15,015 bases of DNA from MWAR01 sp036567845 (GCA_036567845.1 DATCTT010000154.1:1-15015); one strand, 5' to 3'; shown: positions 6,199-14,521, counted from the first letter of the stretch. Notes: generated by a model not told the origin, from the letters alone. A program made the numbers and translations.

Positions 6199-9054
6199 AT
6201 GCTCCGCTGGATGCTGCAATCGACACATGATTCCATTGTCGGCCTGATGTCGCATCTGATCAGCTGGCTCAGCTTCAACAGCGAGATCGAGTCGCTCGTC
6301 GACGCGGTGAACCACAAGCTCGACGAGCCGCCCACCCGACTGAACATCCGCCACCTCTCCCACCCCGGCGGCTTCATCCGGGAATTCGGCAAACGTCGTC
6401 TCAGCATCGCCGGTGCCTATATCAAGATCGCCCGCGACCTGTCCCCGAACTCGGCGGAGGAGCGGCTGACAGCCCTTTCGATGCTGGTCGACCAGTCGCT
6501 GCACGCGAAAACGATCAACATGCCGCTGAACACGGCGCGCATCCAGATTGACCTGATGAAGGAAGTCGTCAAGTCCCGCGACAACCGGCGCCGGCAGATG
6601 GAAGCCATGGCCGATTTCGGCCTGGTATCGTTCGGCCAGGAAGCCGTCGTCCGCCGGTTTCTCAACAAGCTTCATCTCGTCGAGGTTCCCGAAGAGGAAC
6701 GGCCGCTCCGCGAGCTCGACATGGGCTGGGACGACCACGTCCACGATTTTCTCTCGGAAGGCCGCAAAACGCCAACCCAGGTGCTTCTCGACGCTTTCGT
6801 GAAAGGCATCTCCCGCCTGACCCTGGTCTACTCAAACCTCGACGAGCGGCGCATGATCCACGAGGCGATCACCGCCGGCAACCTGCTCGGCATCAAGGTC
6901 AGCATCGGTATCGAGTTCAGCGTCGGTCGCAGCGGCGCACGGCGGCATTACATGTATGTCCCTCCCGACACCGCTGACAGCAAACAGTTTTTCGCCTTTT
7001 TTGACGAGCGGCGCATCGTATTCGCCCCATTCCTGACCGGCCTCCGCACGAATGCAACCAGCCGGCATAAGACAATGGTCGCTGCCGTCGAGCGGTTCAA
7101 CACGCTCCAGCGGCCTCGCCTCAACTCCGGCTGGGAACCCGACAGCCCCTGCTGGTTCCCACCGTTGACCCTCGAAGAGCTTGACCGCATCGTCGCCTGC
7201 GGCCAGATCTCCCGCGTTCACATCGGGGAGTTGCTATTCCAGAAATTCCGCGACATCCTTCAGCGCCGGGTCCTCCAACTTAAAGCCCAGGTGCTCGCGG
7301 CGCAGGACCGCCTCGCCCGTGGCATTTACAGCGAGTGGGAGTTCAAGAACATCACCTCGCAGTATGAAAACGTGCGCGAACAGTTCGAGACGATGACCCC
7401 GGAAAGCCTCCGCTCCGCCTACATGGAGGGCCGCGACGTCGTCGATTACAACAGCGAGTTCGCGGAGGAAGAGCCGATCCTCGACACGCTGATGGGCCAG
7501 GGCGGTAGCATAGTGATGATCCACCCGCTCGAGATCGGCCTGAAGGACGCGATGCTCCATCTGCTCAAGCACTCCGCGCGGATCACGCACATCGAGACCC
7601 TGAACCTTCGCGATAGTTCGTCCCGCAACCCCAACGATCTGATCATCTTCAACAAGTTCATCTACCTGTTGAACAACGGCACAGAAGCCGATATCACCCA
7701 CTTCCTCGAGCAGCACGGGATCGCGGCGGGCGATCTGGTCCAAAAAACTCTCGAAATCACCCGAAAGCGGCCTTTGGTCCCCATCTGTGGCAGCGACTCA
7801 ACCGGCCGCGATCCAACGATCCCGGGAATGGGCTTCATCAAGGTCAGTCACATCCCGGAATCCGTACGCCCCGATTTTCTCGAGTCGCACTACAAGGTTC
7901 CCCGCCCGATCGCCGACCTGGTCATCCGGGGCGGCAAGAAGGACGAAAGCCCGGACGCCCCGATTGGAAGCGCTTCGGATGTCGTCTGCATGGGCAAGAT
8001 CGGCAAGCCCTTCCGAAACCACGTGGGTGACGAGGAAACGCTTTCTCTGGTCCCGCCGGGCGAGTTCTGGGCCTATCTGAACCCCGGCCTGAAGTTCCTG
8101 TGGCGGATCGCCGTCGGCTTCGTCGTCGCCTTTTCGTTCATGAACTACCAGTACGGTCAGCTTCTTGGCGCCTTCTTTGCGATGCTCTGGTTCATCATCA
8201 CGGGCTCCCGCAACATGCTGGTCGATCTGCTGGCCAGCTCGGGGATCGCCATCCGGAACTGGTCCATCCGAAATGTCAACTTCGACAACATCTCCCAATC
8301 CCTCTTCTGGACCGGGTTCAGCGTTCCGATTCTCGGTGCCATCAAGATCGCGTTCGACGAATACTGGCCCCTTGAAAAAGCCGGATTTTCCTACGAGGGC
8401 GTGAAGTTCTTCTTCCTTTGTATATCAAACGGCATTTACATCAGCACGCACAACCGGCTCCGCAACTTCGACCGCCGCGTTATCCGGGCAAACTTCTTCC
8501 GCACCGTTCTCGCCTGGCCATTCGCGACGGTATTCGCCCCGATCGGCAATCTGCTTGCCATTCCCAGCATCGTCCAGGCCAAGTTCTGGTCCGACGTTGT
8601 CGGCGGCGTCATCGAAGGCTCGGGAAAATACCGGCAGCGCGTCGTCATCCGCATCCGCGACTTGGGTGAGCTTCTGCCCCGCCTTTCCTCCGCCGATCGT
8701 GACGTGCGGCTGACGGCAATGCTCGATATCCTGTATATCTGGGCGAGGCAGCCGCGTGGCCGCACCTGCCTCTCCAAGCTCCTGCTGGACACCCCGCCCC
8801 TTCTGGAACGCCTCCGGCTCAAGCGCGCCACCCCCACCCACGAAGAAGCCCTGAGCCGCAAGGCACAAGCCAGGCAGCATCTCGATCGGCTGATGGAGCT
8901 GTTCGGTGACCCCGGCTGTCTGAACCTGCTCTCGGAGTTCTCCCTGAAAAATTACCAGGACCGCGAAGCCATTCTGCTTACCGAGCTGATCGGCTCGCAG
9001 ACCGAGCCGTTCCTAGCCTGGCTGAAGATGATCCGCCAAAAAGGCGGTTACTGA
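6199..9054 (+). CDS. PHP-superfamily-like domain fused to polytopic membrane domain
   Basis: The product has 951 residues and I do not recognise a named family. Residues 1-175 are soluble and mainly helical. From 177 the text follows the PHP phosphoesterase motif order. WDDHVHDFLSEGRKTP gives the HxH (His180, His182) and the usual SxGxxTP continuation. LTLVYSN (207-213) sits where TDHN is expected. GIEFSVG (237-243) supplies Glu239. MIHPLEIG (440-447) supplies His442, with IETLN (465-469) after it. ICGSDSTG (529-536) supplies Asp533 where GSDAH is usual. The motif II Asp-His and the last His are therefore lost. About 200 residues are inserted between Glu239 and His442, including a charged helical stretch near 343-400. 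Residues about 631-805 hold four or five membrane segments; 810-951 is a soluble helical tail. Start: ATG 6199 follows an in-frame stop at 6169; GGGAAAGG is rather distant (about 13 bases), and ATG 6211 is possible. Confidence 0.85.
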   Translation: MLRWMLQSTHDSIVGLMSHLISWLSFNSEIESLVDAVNHKLDEPPTRLNIRHLSHPGGFIREFGKRRLSIAGAYIKIARDLSPNSAEERLTALSMLVDQSLHAKTINMPLNTARIQIDLMKEVVKSRDNRRRQMEAMADFGLVSFGQEAVVRRFLNKLHLVEVPEEERPLRELDMGWDDHVHDFLSEGRKTPTQVLLDAFVKGISRLTLVYSNLDERRMIHEAITAGNLLGIKVSIGIEFSVGRSGARRHYMYVPPDTADSKQFFAFFDERRIVFAPFLTGLRTNATSRHKTMVAAVERFNTLQRPRLNSGWEPDSPCWFPPLTLEELDRIVACGQISRVHIGELLFQKFRDILQRRVLQLKAQVLAAQDRLARGIYSEWEFKNITSQYENVREQFETMTPESLRSAYMEGRDVVDYNSEFAEEEPILDTLMGQGGSIVMIHPLEIGLKDAMLHLLKHSARITHIETLNLRDSSSRNPNDLIIFNKFIYLLNNGTEADITHFLEQHGIAAGDLVQKTLEITRKRPLVPICGSDSTGRDPTIPGMGFIKVSHIPESVRPDFLESHYKVPRPIADLVIRGGKKDESPDAPIGSASDVVCMGKIGKPFRNHVGDEETLSLVPPGEFWAYLNPGLKFLWRIAVGFVVAFSFMNYQYGQLLGAFFAMLWFIITGSRNMLVDLLASSGIAIRNWSIRNVNFDNISQSLFWTGFSVPILGAIKIAFDEYWPLEKAGFSYEGVKFFFLCISNGIYISTHNRLRNFDRRVIRANFFRTVLAWPFATVFAPIGNLLAIPSIVQAKFWSDVVGGVIEGSGKYRQRVVIRIRDLGELLPRLSSADRDVRLTAMLDILYIWARQPRGRTCLSKLLLDTPPLLERLRLKRATPTHEEALSRKAQARQHLDRLMELFGDPGCLNLLSEFSLKNYQDREAILLTELIGSQTEPFLAWLKMIRQKGGY
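9033..9047. other. Short hairpin at convergent gene ends
   Basis: CCGCC-AAAAA-GGCGG lies within the last codons of the plus-strand gene, just before two stops that face each other with three bases between them. It has no T tract on either side, so it is at best a weak terminator or a pause site. Confidence 0.25.
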
Positions 9055-9057
9055 ACC

Positions 9058-10149
9058 TCAGAAGGTGTGGTTCAGGGACCACTCCCACCGCCGATACCGT
9101 CGGTCACCGCCAGCAGCCGCCTCGATCCGGCGCCAGTCGGAATAGTCGGAGACGATCTCCACCCGTGGAGCGAGTCGATACCGCAGTGACGTATAAGTTC
9201 CCTGCATGTTGAGTCGCTTTTCATATGAGACGAAGTTGGCCGGCACAGTATCGGCACCGGTCTGGAAATACTGGGCAATCACCTGGAACCGGCCGACGCG
9301 CTTCATTTTGCCCAGCAGGAGCGTCGCATTCCAGGCATCGCCGCCGTGGTGCAGCGGCCCGGGGGCATCAGCCAGCAGATTCCGGGCCCAGTCGAACGTC
9401 ACACGCACCTGGGAGGGCCATTCAGCCGCAACGTAGCCATTCAGGATGCGATAGCCAGGCGCAGAGATCCGCCCCCAACCGTTCGAATCAATCCCGTATT
9501 GGAAACGGTCAAGACGCCACTCGAGCTGGGTGTTCCCCCTCTTCGGCTGGCCCATTGCCCCCAGCACATACAGACGATCCCCCCGGAACCGCAGATCCCG
9601 ATGGATCTCGAACGCCCCACCATGCAAAACGACGTTTTTCCCGATCCGGTCCACCGGCTGCTCGACCCAGAGGCCATCCCAGTAGATGTCGTTGTCCCAC
9701 AGCAGCTCGCTCTTGTATTTCAGGAACGGCACCTGCGTGCGCCCTAGGCGCAGCCGGGTCTTCAACGGTCCGGTCCATTGGGCATACAGGTTCACGAACT
9801 GGAAATCCCGCACGGTCAGGATATGGTTCCCTTCCCGAGCGAGGGTTTTCAGAGAGGATGAAAGATGACTGGCGTCGAGGGTCGAAAGCGAAACGAGCCA
9901 GTCCCACACCCCGTCCTTCCGAAGCGCATTGAGGCGGACGCGCTCGGCAAAGCAGCGCCGCTCGGTCTCGGTTCCATTTGCAGCCTCGGTCACCGTCTTC
10001 ACCATGAACCGGTGGGAAAGATCTCCGGTCAGGCGCACACCCTCCGGAGCCCTATCTGCCGCGCGACACACCCTGCCTGAACCTCCGGCGAGGAGAACAC
10101 CGGCCATGATGCTTATCATTATATAATATAATTTACATTTAATCTTCAT
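9058..10149 (-). CDS. Porin-like outer membrane beta-barrel protein
   Basis: The product has 363 residues from ATG 10149. This start is preferred over ATG 10161 because AAGGA lies at a workable distance upstream and the signal peptide then begins with the basic MKIKCK. The signal peptide runs to about residue 30 (cut near VCRA-AD). The mature part alternates polar and aromatic residues as in beta strands, with tryptophans and tyrosines throughout and motifs such as RLRLGRTQVPF. It ends in WEWSLNHTF; a terminal Phe on an amphipathic strand is the BAM recognition signal of outer membrane proteins. The strand content and length fit a 14-18-strand porin of the alginate-export or phosphate-porin kind, but the specificity is unknown. 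The first 15 codons are very AT-rich. It lies 146 bases after the ATPase K gene in the same direction and ends three bases from the convergent plus-strand gene. Confidence 0.78.
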   Translation of the reverse strand: MKIKCKLYYIMISIMAGVLLAGGSGRVCRAADRAPEGVRLTGDLSHRFMVKTVTEAANGTETERRCFAERVRLNALRKDGVWDWLVSLSTLDASHLSSSLKTLAREGNHILTVRDFQFVNLYAQWTGPLKTRLRLGRTQVPFLKYKSELLWDNDIYWDGLWVEQPVDRIGKNVVLHGGAFEIHRDLRFRGDRLYVLGAMGQPKRGNTQLEWRLDRFQYGIDSNGWGRISAPGYRILNGYVAAEWPSQVRVTFDWARNLLADAPGPLHHGGDAWNATLLLGKMKRVGRFQVIAQYFQTGADTVPANFVSYEKRLNMQGTYTSLRYRLAPRVEIVSDYSDWRRIEAAAGGDRRYRRWEWSLNHTF

Positions 10150-10242
10150 GGAGAGAATCATCCTTGCGGTTCATCGTTTCAGGGGGCTGCAGAAGGCTGC
10201 GCGACAAGAAGCGGGCCATCGGGGCCAACGGGGGAAGAACGG

Positions 10243-10281
10243 CGAAACGGGTTTCCCGCCGAGGCGGAAAACCCGTTTTCG
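10243..10281 (-). terminator. Strong hairpin after V/A-ATPase operon
   Basis: The near-perfect arms at 10243-10260 and 10263-10281 pair over about 17 positions with one bulge and one G-U, closing on a tiny loop. They lie 15 bases beyond the K-subunit stop. On the minus strand the hairpin is followed by TTCGCC, not a clean T run, so termination may be partial; the plus strand also has only TTTTC. It is most likely the 3' end of the ATPase transcript, or a stabilising or processing hairpin between it and the porin-like gene. Confidence 0.55.
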
Positions 10282-10295
10282 AGGACGAAAAAGGC

Positions 10296-10793
10296 TTATT
10301 TCGCTCCGACCGCGGCGGCGCCGGCTTCCAGAACCGGCTTGGCGAGGGGCGAGTTGAGAATCTGGAGGCCGAACACCATGCCGAAGATGCCGACGGTCTC
10401 GATGATGCCAAGGGCGATGATCAGCAGACCAAAACCCTTGCCGCCGTTCTCGACCATGCACCGGACGCCGGCAGCGCCAATGAGGCCCTGATACCAAGCG
10501 GAAAACAGCTCGATGAGGCCCGTGCCAAGCGCAACGCCCAGGCACAGCAGGGCATTGGCGGGGTTTCCGGCGACCTTGATCATGGTCAGCATGACGATCA
10601 TCGCATACAGCGTCTGGCTGATGGGGGCCGCCACCATGATGATATACTGGAACGACAGATTCTTGCCCGCTTTTCCTTCACTCGCCCAGGCACCGGCGGC
10701 GGAGGTACCCGCGGCCACGATGCCGAGACAGCTTCCGATGCCGCCGAGGCCGAGAACGAGACCACACGCAAACAAGCCAAGCAATTCGATCAT
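10296..10793 (-). CDS. atpK: V/A-type ATPase proteolipid subunit K
   Basis: The product has 165 residues with four hydrophobic helices as two hairpins, the duplicated proteolipid form of V/A ATPases. It forms the membrane rotor ring and carries the coupling ion. The essential carboxylate is Glu132 in GIIETVGIFG of helix 4; the first hairpin has Gln60 instead of a carboxylate. Compared with Enterococcus hirae NtpK from memory (Thr64, Gln65, Gln110, Glu139), this protein has PISQ (Ser59, Gln60), YQG (Gln102) and Glu132 at matching spacing. That suggests Na+ binding. The start at 10793 has GGAG eight bases upstream and lies 12 bases after the subunit I stop. It is the last gene of the ATPase string and is followed by a strong hairpin. 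Confidence 0.95.
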   Translation of the reverse strand: MIELLGLFACGLVLGLGGIGSCLGIVAAGTSAAGAWASEGKAGKNLSFQYIIMVAAPISQTLYAMIVMLTMIKVAGNPANALLCLGVALGTGLIELFSAWYQGLIGAAGVRCMVENGGKGFGLLIIALGIIETVGIFGMVFGLQILNSPLAKPVLEAGAAAVGAK

Positions 10794-10805
10794 GATGTCA
10801 GCTCC

Positions 10806-12560
10806 TTACTTTTTGCCGAACGGGTCGTATCCACGCCCCGTCCATTCCATACCGAGATGATTTGAGAACTCGAGAAGGTTCAGCCGCACGCCATGTGCGA
10901 AGATCGCCACCAGCCCGAGAGCAAAATTCAGCAGATGCGCTGCGATCAGAATGACGACGACGATCAGCAGGGGAAGCGGCCGCACCATTTCGTTGAAGCT
11001 CGCAGCCAGCACGCCGCCCGCGAGGCCGACAGCCCAGAGGCGAATATAGCTGATGATATCCCCGAGGAAGCCCGCCGCGTTGAGGGCGACGGCGCCAAGT
11101 CCTTTGCCGATCGCCGCAAACAGGTTCCACGAAAAGTCCGTGAACAGGACGATCATGAACAGGGAGACGCCGAACAGCGGCAGCATCCAGGACGGCGCCG
11201 GGCTCCCGTTCACGAGCACTTCGACCAGCGCCCACATCGCCCAGATGAACAGCACCCATCCGGCTTCCGCGATCGTCGCGAGGCCGAGCGCGGCGCGCCG
11301 GATCTTCCAGACATGCGCGACCGTCAGGTGAACGGCGCCGATCAGGAAACACAGCTGCTTCAGGAACAGTTCGTCCTTCTGCTGGTCGCCGGTTAGGATC
11401 AGCGCTTTGTTCATCAGCGGCGCCCCGAACCAGGCGTTCGTCAACACTCCCCACCCGGCGACACCCGCGAACAGGATCGTGAACAACGTCAGGACCTGCT
11501 CCGGCACGCCCCTCGAAATCAGGGGTTTCCGAGCCGCCAGCAGGGCGACGAGCGCCACGACGCCGTATCCAGCATCCGCGACGAGCATGGCGGTGAAGAT
11601 GACGAGAAACGGCAGGAACGCCGGGCTGATGTCTGCCTCGCGGTATCCGGGCGTCACTCCGAGGAGGGAGAACAAGCACTCGATCGGTCGCACCCAGGGC
11701 GAGTTCGAAAACGCCGTCGGCGGCGCATCATCATCGGCGGGCGGCTGGGCCACGACACCCACGGGCAGACGTGTCCCTTCCAGAGCCGCGTGCAGCGACT
11801 CGATCCGGTGCTCGGGCACCCAGCCCTGCAGGATAAAGGCCGGCCCCTCTTCGGCCAAACCGCTCTCGACCTGGTGGAACGTGATCCGTTCCCGGAGCTC
11901 GGCAAGATACGCACGCACGTCCTCACGCCGCATCGCCAGCTCCCGGAGACCGCCACACAGCCGGCGTTCCTCTTCCCGAAGCGTCGCCAGCGCGGCCTCG
12001 ATCTCGAATCCATCCCGGGCCGGGACGGGGATCACCTGCGCGGGCGGTCGGACATCAACGGAGGCACGGCCGATCGCAAGCACAGCCGACGTTCCATCCG
12101 CCACGCCCACCTCATGAATAATATCAGCAACTATAGATTCTTTCAGATACGCCGTCGGGCAGAGGCAGAACCGCACGGTCAGGCCCACCTCGGCGAGTTT
12201 TTCCAGATCCGTTTGGCTGATGCGGCCCCATGGCCGGACCTGGGCAAGCTCTCGCTGGAGTTCGGCACGATCGGTGTGAAGACGATCGATCAAGACCAGC
12301 TGGGCAAGCACCTCGTCGATCAGGCGGGCCGGCGTGCCGGGAGGGGCGGCGGCAGCATCGGTGGACGGCTCGACAGCGTCGATGGCCTGGAGGGCCTTTT
12401 CCCCGCGGGCCAGGTCCTGGACAAGCTCGGCTGAAGGTTTGACGGCATCGGGCCGGGCCGCCTCGACATGCACAACGCCGGCGGCGTACAGCGCAGCGAG
12501 AATCGCCTGCCGGTCAGACTGGCGGCCGGCAATGAACACCCGCTTCATCGGCTGGATCAT
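10806..12560 (-). CDS. atpI: V/A-type ATPase subunit I
   Basis: The product has 584 residues, somewhat short for the family (about 600-660). It is the stator and ion half-channel subunit, homologous to eukaryotic subunit a. Residues 1-285 form the cytosolic stalk region, with charged helices at about 185-230. Residues 312-556 hold about seven membrane segments. VADAGYGVVAL (327-337) matches the family GD-x-GYG motif with Ala-Asp-Ala. ISYIRLWAVGLAG (503-515) carries the essential Arg507 that faces the rotor carboxylate. The end HGVRLNLLEFSNH (556-568) is a further family hallmark. The start ATG 12560 overlaps the subunit D stop (ATGA) and has AAGGAGG six bases upstream. Confidence 0.95.
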   Translation of the reverse strand: MIQPMKRVFIAGRQSDRQAILAALYAAGVVHVEAARPDAVKPSAELVQDLARGEKALQAIDAVEPSTDAAAAPPGTPARLIDEVLAQLVLIDRLHTDRAELQRELAQVRPWGRISQTDLEKLAEVGLTVRFCLCPTAYLKESIVADIIHEVGVADGTSAVLAIGRASVDVRPPAQVIPVPARDGFEIEAALATLREEERRLCGGLRELAMRREDVRAYLAELRERITFHQVESGLAEEGPAFILQGWVPEHRIESLHAALEGTRLPVGVVAQPPADDDAPPTAFSNSPWVRPIECLFSLLGVTPGYREADISPAFLPFLVIFTAMLVADAGYGVVALVALLAARKPLISRGVPEQVLTLFTILFAGVAGWGVLTNAWFGAPLMNKALILTGDQQKDELFLKQLCFLIGAVHLTVAHVWKIRRAALGLATIAEAGWVLFIWAMWALVEVLVNGSPAPSWMLPLFGVSLFMIVLFTDFSWNLFAAIGKGLGAVALNAAGFLGDIISYIRLWAVGLAGGVLAASFNEMVRPLPLLIVVVILIAAHLLNFALGLVAIFAHGVRLNLLEFSNHLGMEWTGRGYDPFGKK

Positions 12561-13168
12561 GCGGCGCCTCCTTCGACGGATTTGCTCTTGGCGATCTTGG
12601 AACGGCCGACGGCAGCCGTCTGCTCTTCGGCGAGATTGATCCGGATGGTGCGGATGTTCTCCTTCGCCCGGGGAATCATCACCTTCTCGAACAGGTTCAC
12701 CCGCTGGGTGACCTTGCGCAGCTCCTGCTGGAGCAGCCGTTCCTGTTCGAGGAGCACATGGAGACGTTCCCGCTCCTGGAGCAGGTTTTTGACGAACTCG
12801 ACACCGGCATCGACCCAGGGGGGGGTCACCAGGCGGCTGTAGGGCTTGATCTCGTATTCGACCTGCCGAAGCACGGGCAGCCGGATGCCAGCAACGTTCA
12901 TCTCGCCACGCTCCAGGCTCTTCACGCGCACCAGGTCCGTCACGCGGCCGGGCAGATCCTCGCTGAACAGCGTGACCCAGGGCTCGATCTGCCGGATCAT
13001 GCGCTCAATCTCTTCACGGATGCGCTTCCGCTGGATGCGCACCTTGAGGATCTCCATCTGGATCTGCTGCTTTTTGAGCAGCAACGTCGGCAGAAACCGC
13101 TGGAACAGGGCCAGCGATCGTCTCTGCTTCAGCAGTTCCGGACGGGTTTTTTTGATCTTTTCGGCCAT
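12557..13168 (-). CDS. atpD: V/A-type ATPase subunit D (central stalk)
   Basis: The product has 203 residues. Subunit D is the central shaft that couples the A3B3 head to the membrane rotor. The N-terminal KKTRPELLKQRRSLALFQRF and the C-terminal RKVTQRVNLFEKVMIPRAK followed by a helix match the two long antiparallel helices of the family. The middle (about residues 75-110) is the head region. Charge is strongly basic and helical throughout, as expected. It starts 21 bases after the subunit B stop, with GGAG about 11 bases upstream. It overlaps subunit I by four bases at its 3' end. The symbol follows V/A-ATPase usage and must not be confused with F-type atpD (beta subunit). Confidence 0.93.
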   Translation of the reverse strand: MAEKIKKTRPELLKQRRSLALFQRFLPTLLLKKQQIQMEILKVRIQRKRIREEIERMIRQIEPWVTLFSEDLPGRVTDLVRVKSLERGEMNVAGIRLPVLRQVEYEIKPYSRLVTPPWVDAGVEFVKNLLQERERLHVLLEQERLLQQELRKVTQRVNLFEKVMIPRAKENIRTIRINLAEEQTAAVGRSKIAKSKSVEGGAA

Positions 13169-13189
13169 CGGCAGTTATCTCCGGAAGGT

Positions 13190-14521
13190 TCAGGCGCTTG
13201 CAGCGACGGTTTCTACGGCGGCGCCGGCCTTCTTCGGCCAGTATTTCTCGCACAGCGCGGACCGGATGCCAGTCTCGCGCGGCTCGAACACTTCGGCCAG
13301 CAGTTCCCAGCACCGGTCGAGGGCGACAGTGAGCGTGTTGTTGACCGAGAGATCCATCATCCGCTTCTCGAACTCTTCGCCGTACCGGATCAGCTTCAGA
13401 TCCCAGGGCGACATCTCGAAGCCCATGGCACGCTTCTCGCGGGTTTCGCGGCATTTCGCGTAGAGCTGGATGCAGCCGTCCATGATCGCGCGGTGGTCGT
13501 CGCGGGTTCGGCCGTTGACGAGTTGTTTGAGCCGGGAGAGCGAGCCAAACGGCTCGATCCAGCCGCCCTTCAGGTAGAACTGACCTTCCGTAATATAGCC
13601 GGTGTTATCCGGAACCGGGTGGGTGACGTCGTCGCCGGGCATCGTGGTGACAGCCATCGTCGTGAGCGATCCGCCGTTGTCGAACACGACGGCCTTCTCA
13701 TACCGCGAGGCCAGCTGGGAATACAGATCGCCGGGGTAGCCGCGGTTCGAGGGGATCTGTTCCATCGTGATCGAGATCTCCTTGAGCGCGTTGGCAAAGT
13801 TGGTCATGTCGGTCAGAAGCACCAGCACGCGCTTTCCCTGCACGGCGAACCGTTCGGCGACGGTCAGGGCGATGTCGGGGGTGAGCATGCACTCGACGAC
13901 CGGGTCGGAGGCGGTGTGGACGAACATGATCGTGCGCGACAGGGCACCGCCTTCCTCGAGCCGCTGCTTGAAGAACAGGTATTCGTCGTATTTGAGGCCC
14001 ATGCCGCCGAGCACGATGACGTCGGCTTCGGCCTGGAGGGCGATGCGCGCGAGCAACTCGTTGTAGGGTTCGCCGGGAATCGAGAAGATCGGCAGTTTCT
14101 GGCCCTCGACGAGCGTGTTGAACACGTCGATCATCGGGATGTTCGTGGCGATCATGCGGCTGGGCATGAGGCGCACGGCCGGGTTGACGGCCGGACCGCC
14201 GACCTCGATCAGGTTCTCGGTGAGGGTGCTGCGGCCGTCGCGCGGTTCGCCGCCGCCCGTGAAGATGCGGCCGAACAGGTCGTCAGAAAAGCTGAAGCGC
14301 ATCGCTGAGCCGAGAAAGCTCACGCGATCCCCGGTGGACAGGCCGCGGGTTCCCGAGAAGACCTGAAGCGATACGTCCTCGCCCGACACCTTGATAACCT
14401 GGGCAAGCGAGCGGCCGACGCGGCCCTCGATGACAGCAAGCTCTTCAAAGCCGACCCCGGTCGCCTTGAGCATGGCGACGTTTCCGGCGATACGGTCGAT
14501 GCGGGTGTAGAATTTACGCAT
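13190..14521 (-). CDS. atpB: V/A-type ATPase subunit B (regulatory, non-catalytic)
   Basis: The product has 443 residues from ATG 14521. This start has AAGGAGG six bases upstream and gives the family-like MRKFYTRIDRIAGN; a start 51 bases further upstream lies inside subunit A. Subunit B alternates with catalytic A in the soluble head. Hallmarks include FSIPGEPYNELLARIA (146-161), LLTDMTNFANALKEIS (235-250), GYPGDLYSQLASRYEKA (261-277), and MPGDDVTHPVPDNTGYITEG (294-313). GSLSRL (326-331) carries the arginine that reaches into the catalytic site of A. There is no Walker A P-loop, as expected for B. Its start overlaps the end of subunit A by eight bases, indicating translational coupling. Confidence 0.97.
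   Translation of the reverse strand: MRKFYTRIDRIAGNVAMLKATGVGFEELAVIEGRVGRSLAQVIKVSGEDVSLQVFSGTRGLSTGDRVSFLGSAMRFSFSDDLFGRIFTGGGEPRDGRSTLTENLIEVGGPAVNPAVRLMPSRMIATNIPMIDVFNTLVEGQKLPIFSIPGEPYNELLARIALQAEADVIVLGGMGLKYDEYLFFKQRLEEGGALSRTIMFVHTASDPVVECMLTPDIALTVAERFAVQGKRVLVLLTDMTNFANALKEISITMEQIPSNRGYPGDLYSQLASRYEKAVVFDNGGSLTTMAVTTMPGDDVTHPVPDNTGYITEGQFYLKGGWIEPFGSLSRLKQLVNGRTRDDHRAIMDGCIQLYAKCRETREKRAMGFEMSPWDLKLIRYGEEFEKRMMDLSVNNTLTVALDRCWELLAEVFEPRETGIRSALCEKYWPKKAGAAVETVAASA

Noticed and set aside
10108..10145. TATA-rich stretch as a promoter
   Set aside because: It encodes the signal peptide of the porin-like protein. I found no paired -35 element at a suitable distance with a sensible downstream gene.
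12758..14308. A 516-codon plus-strand open frame opposite ATPase subunits D and B
   Set aside because: Antisense of two confidently identified genes; the His/Asp/Val-rich product mirrors the codon bias of the opposite strand.
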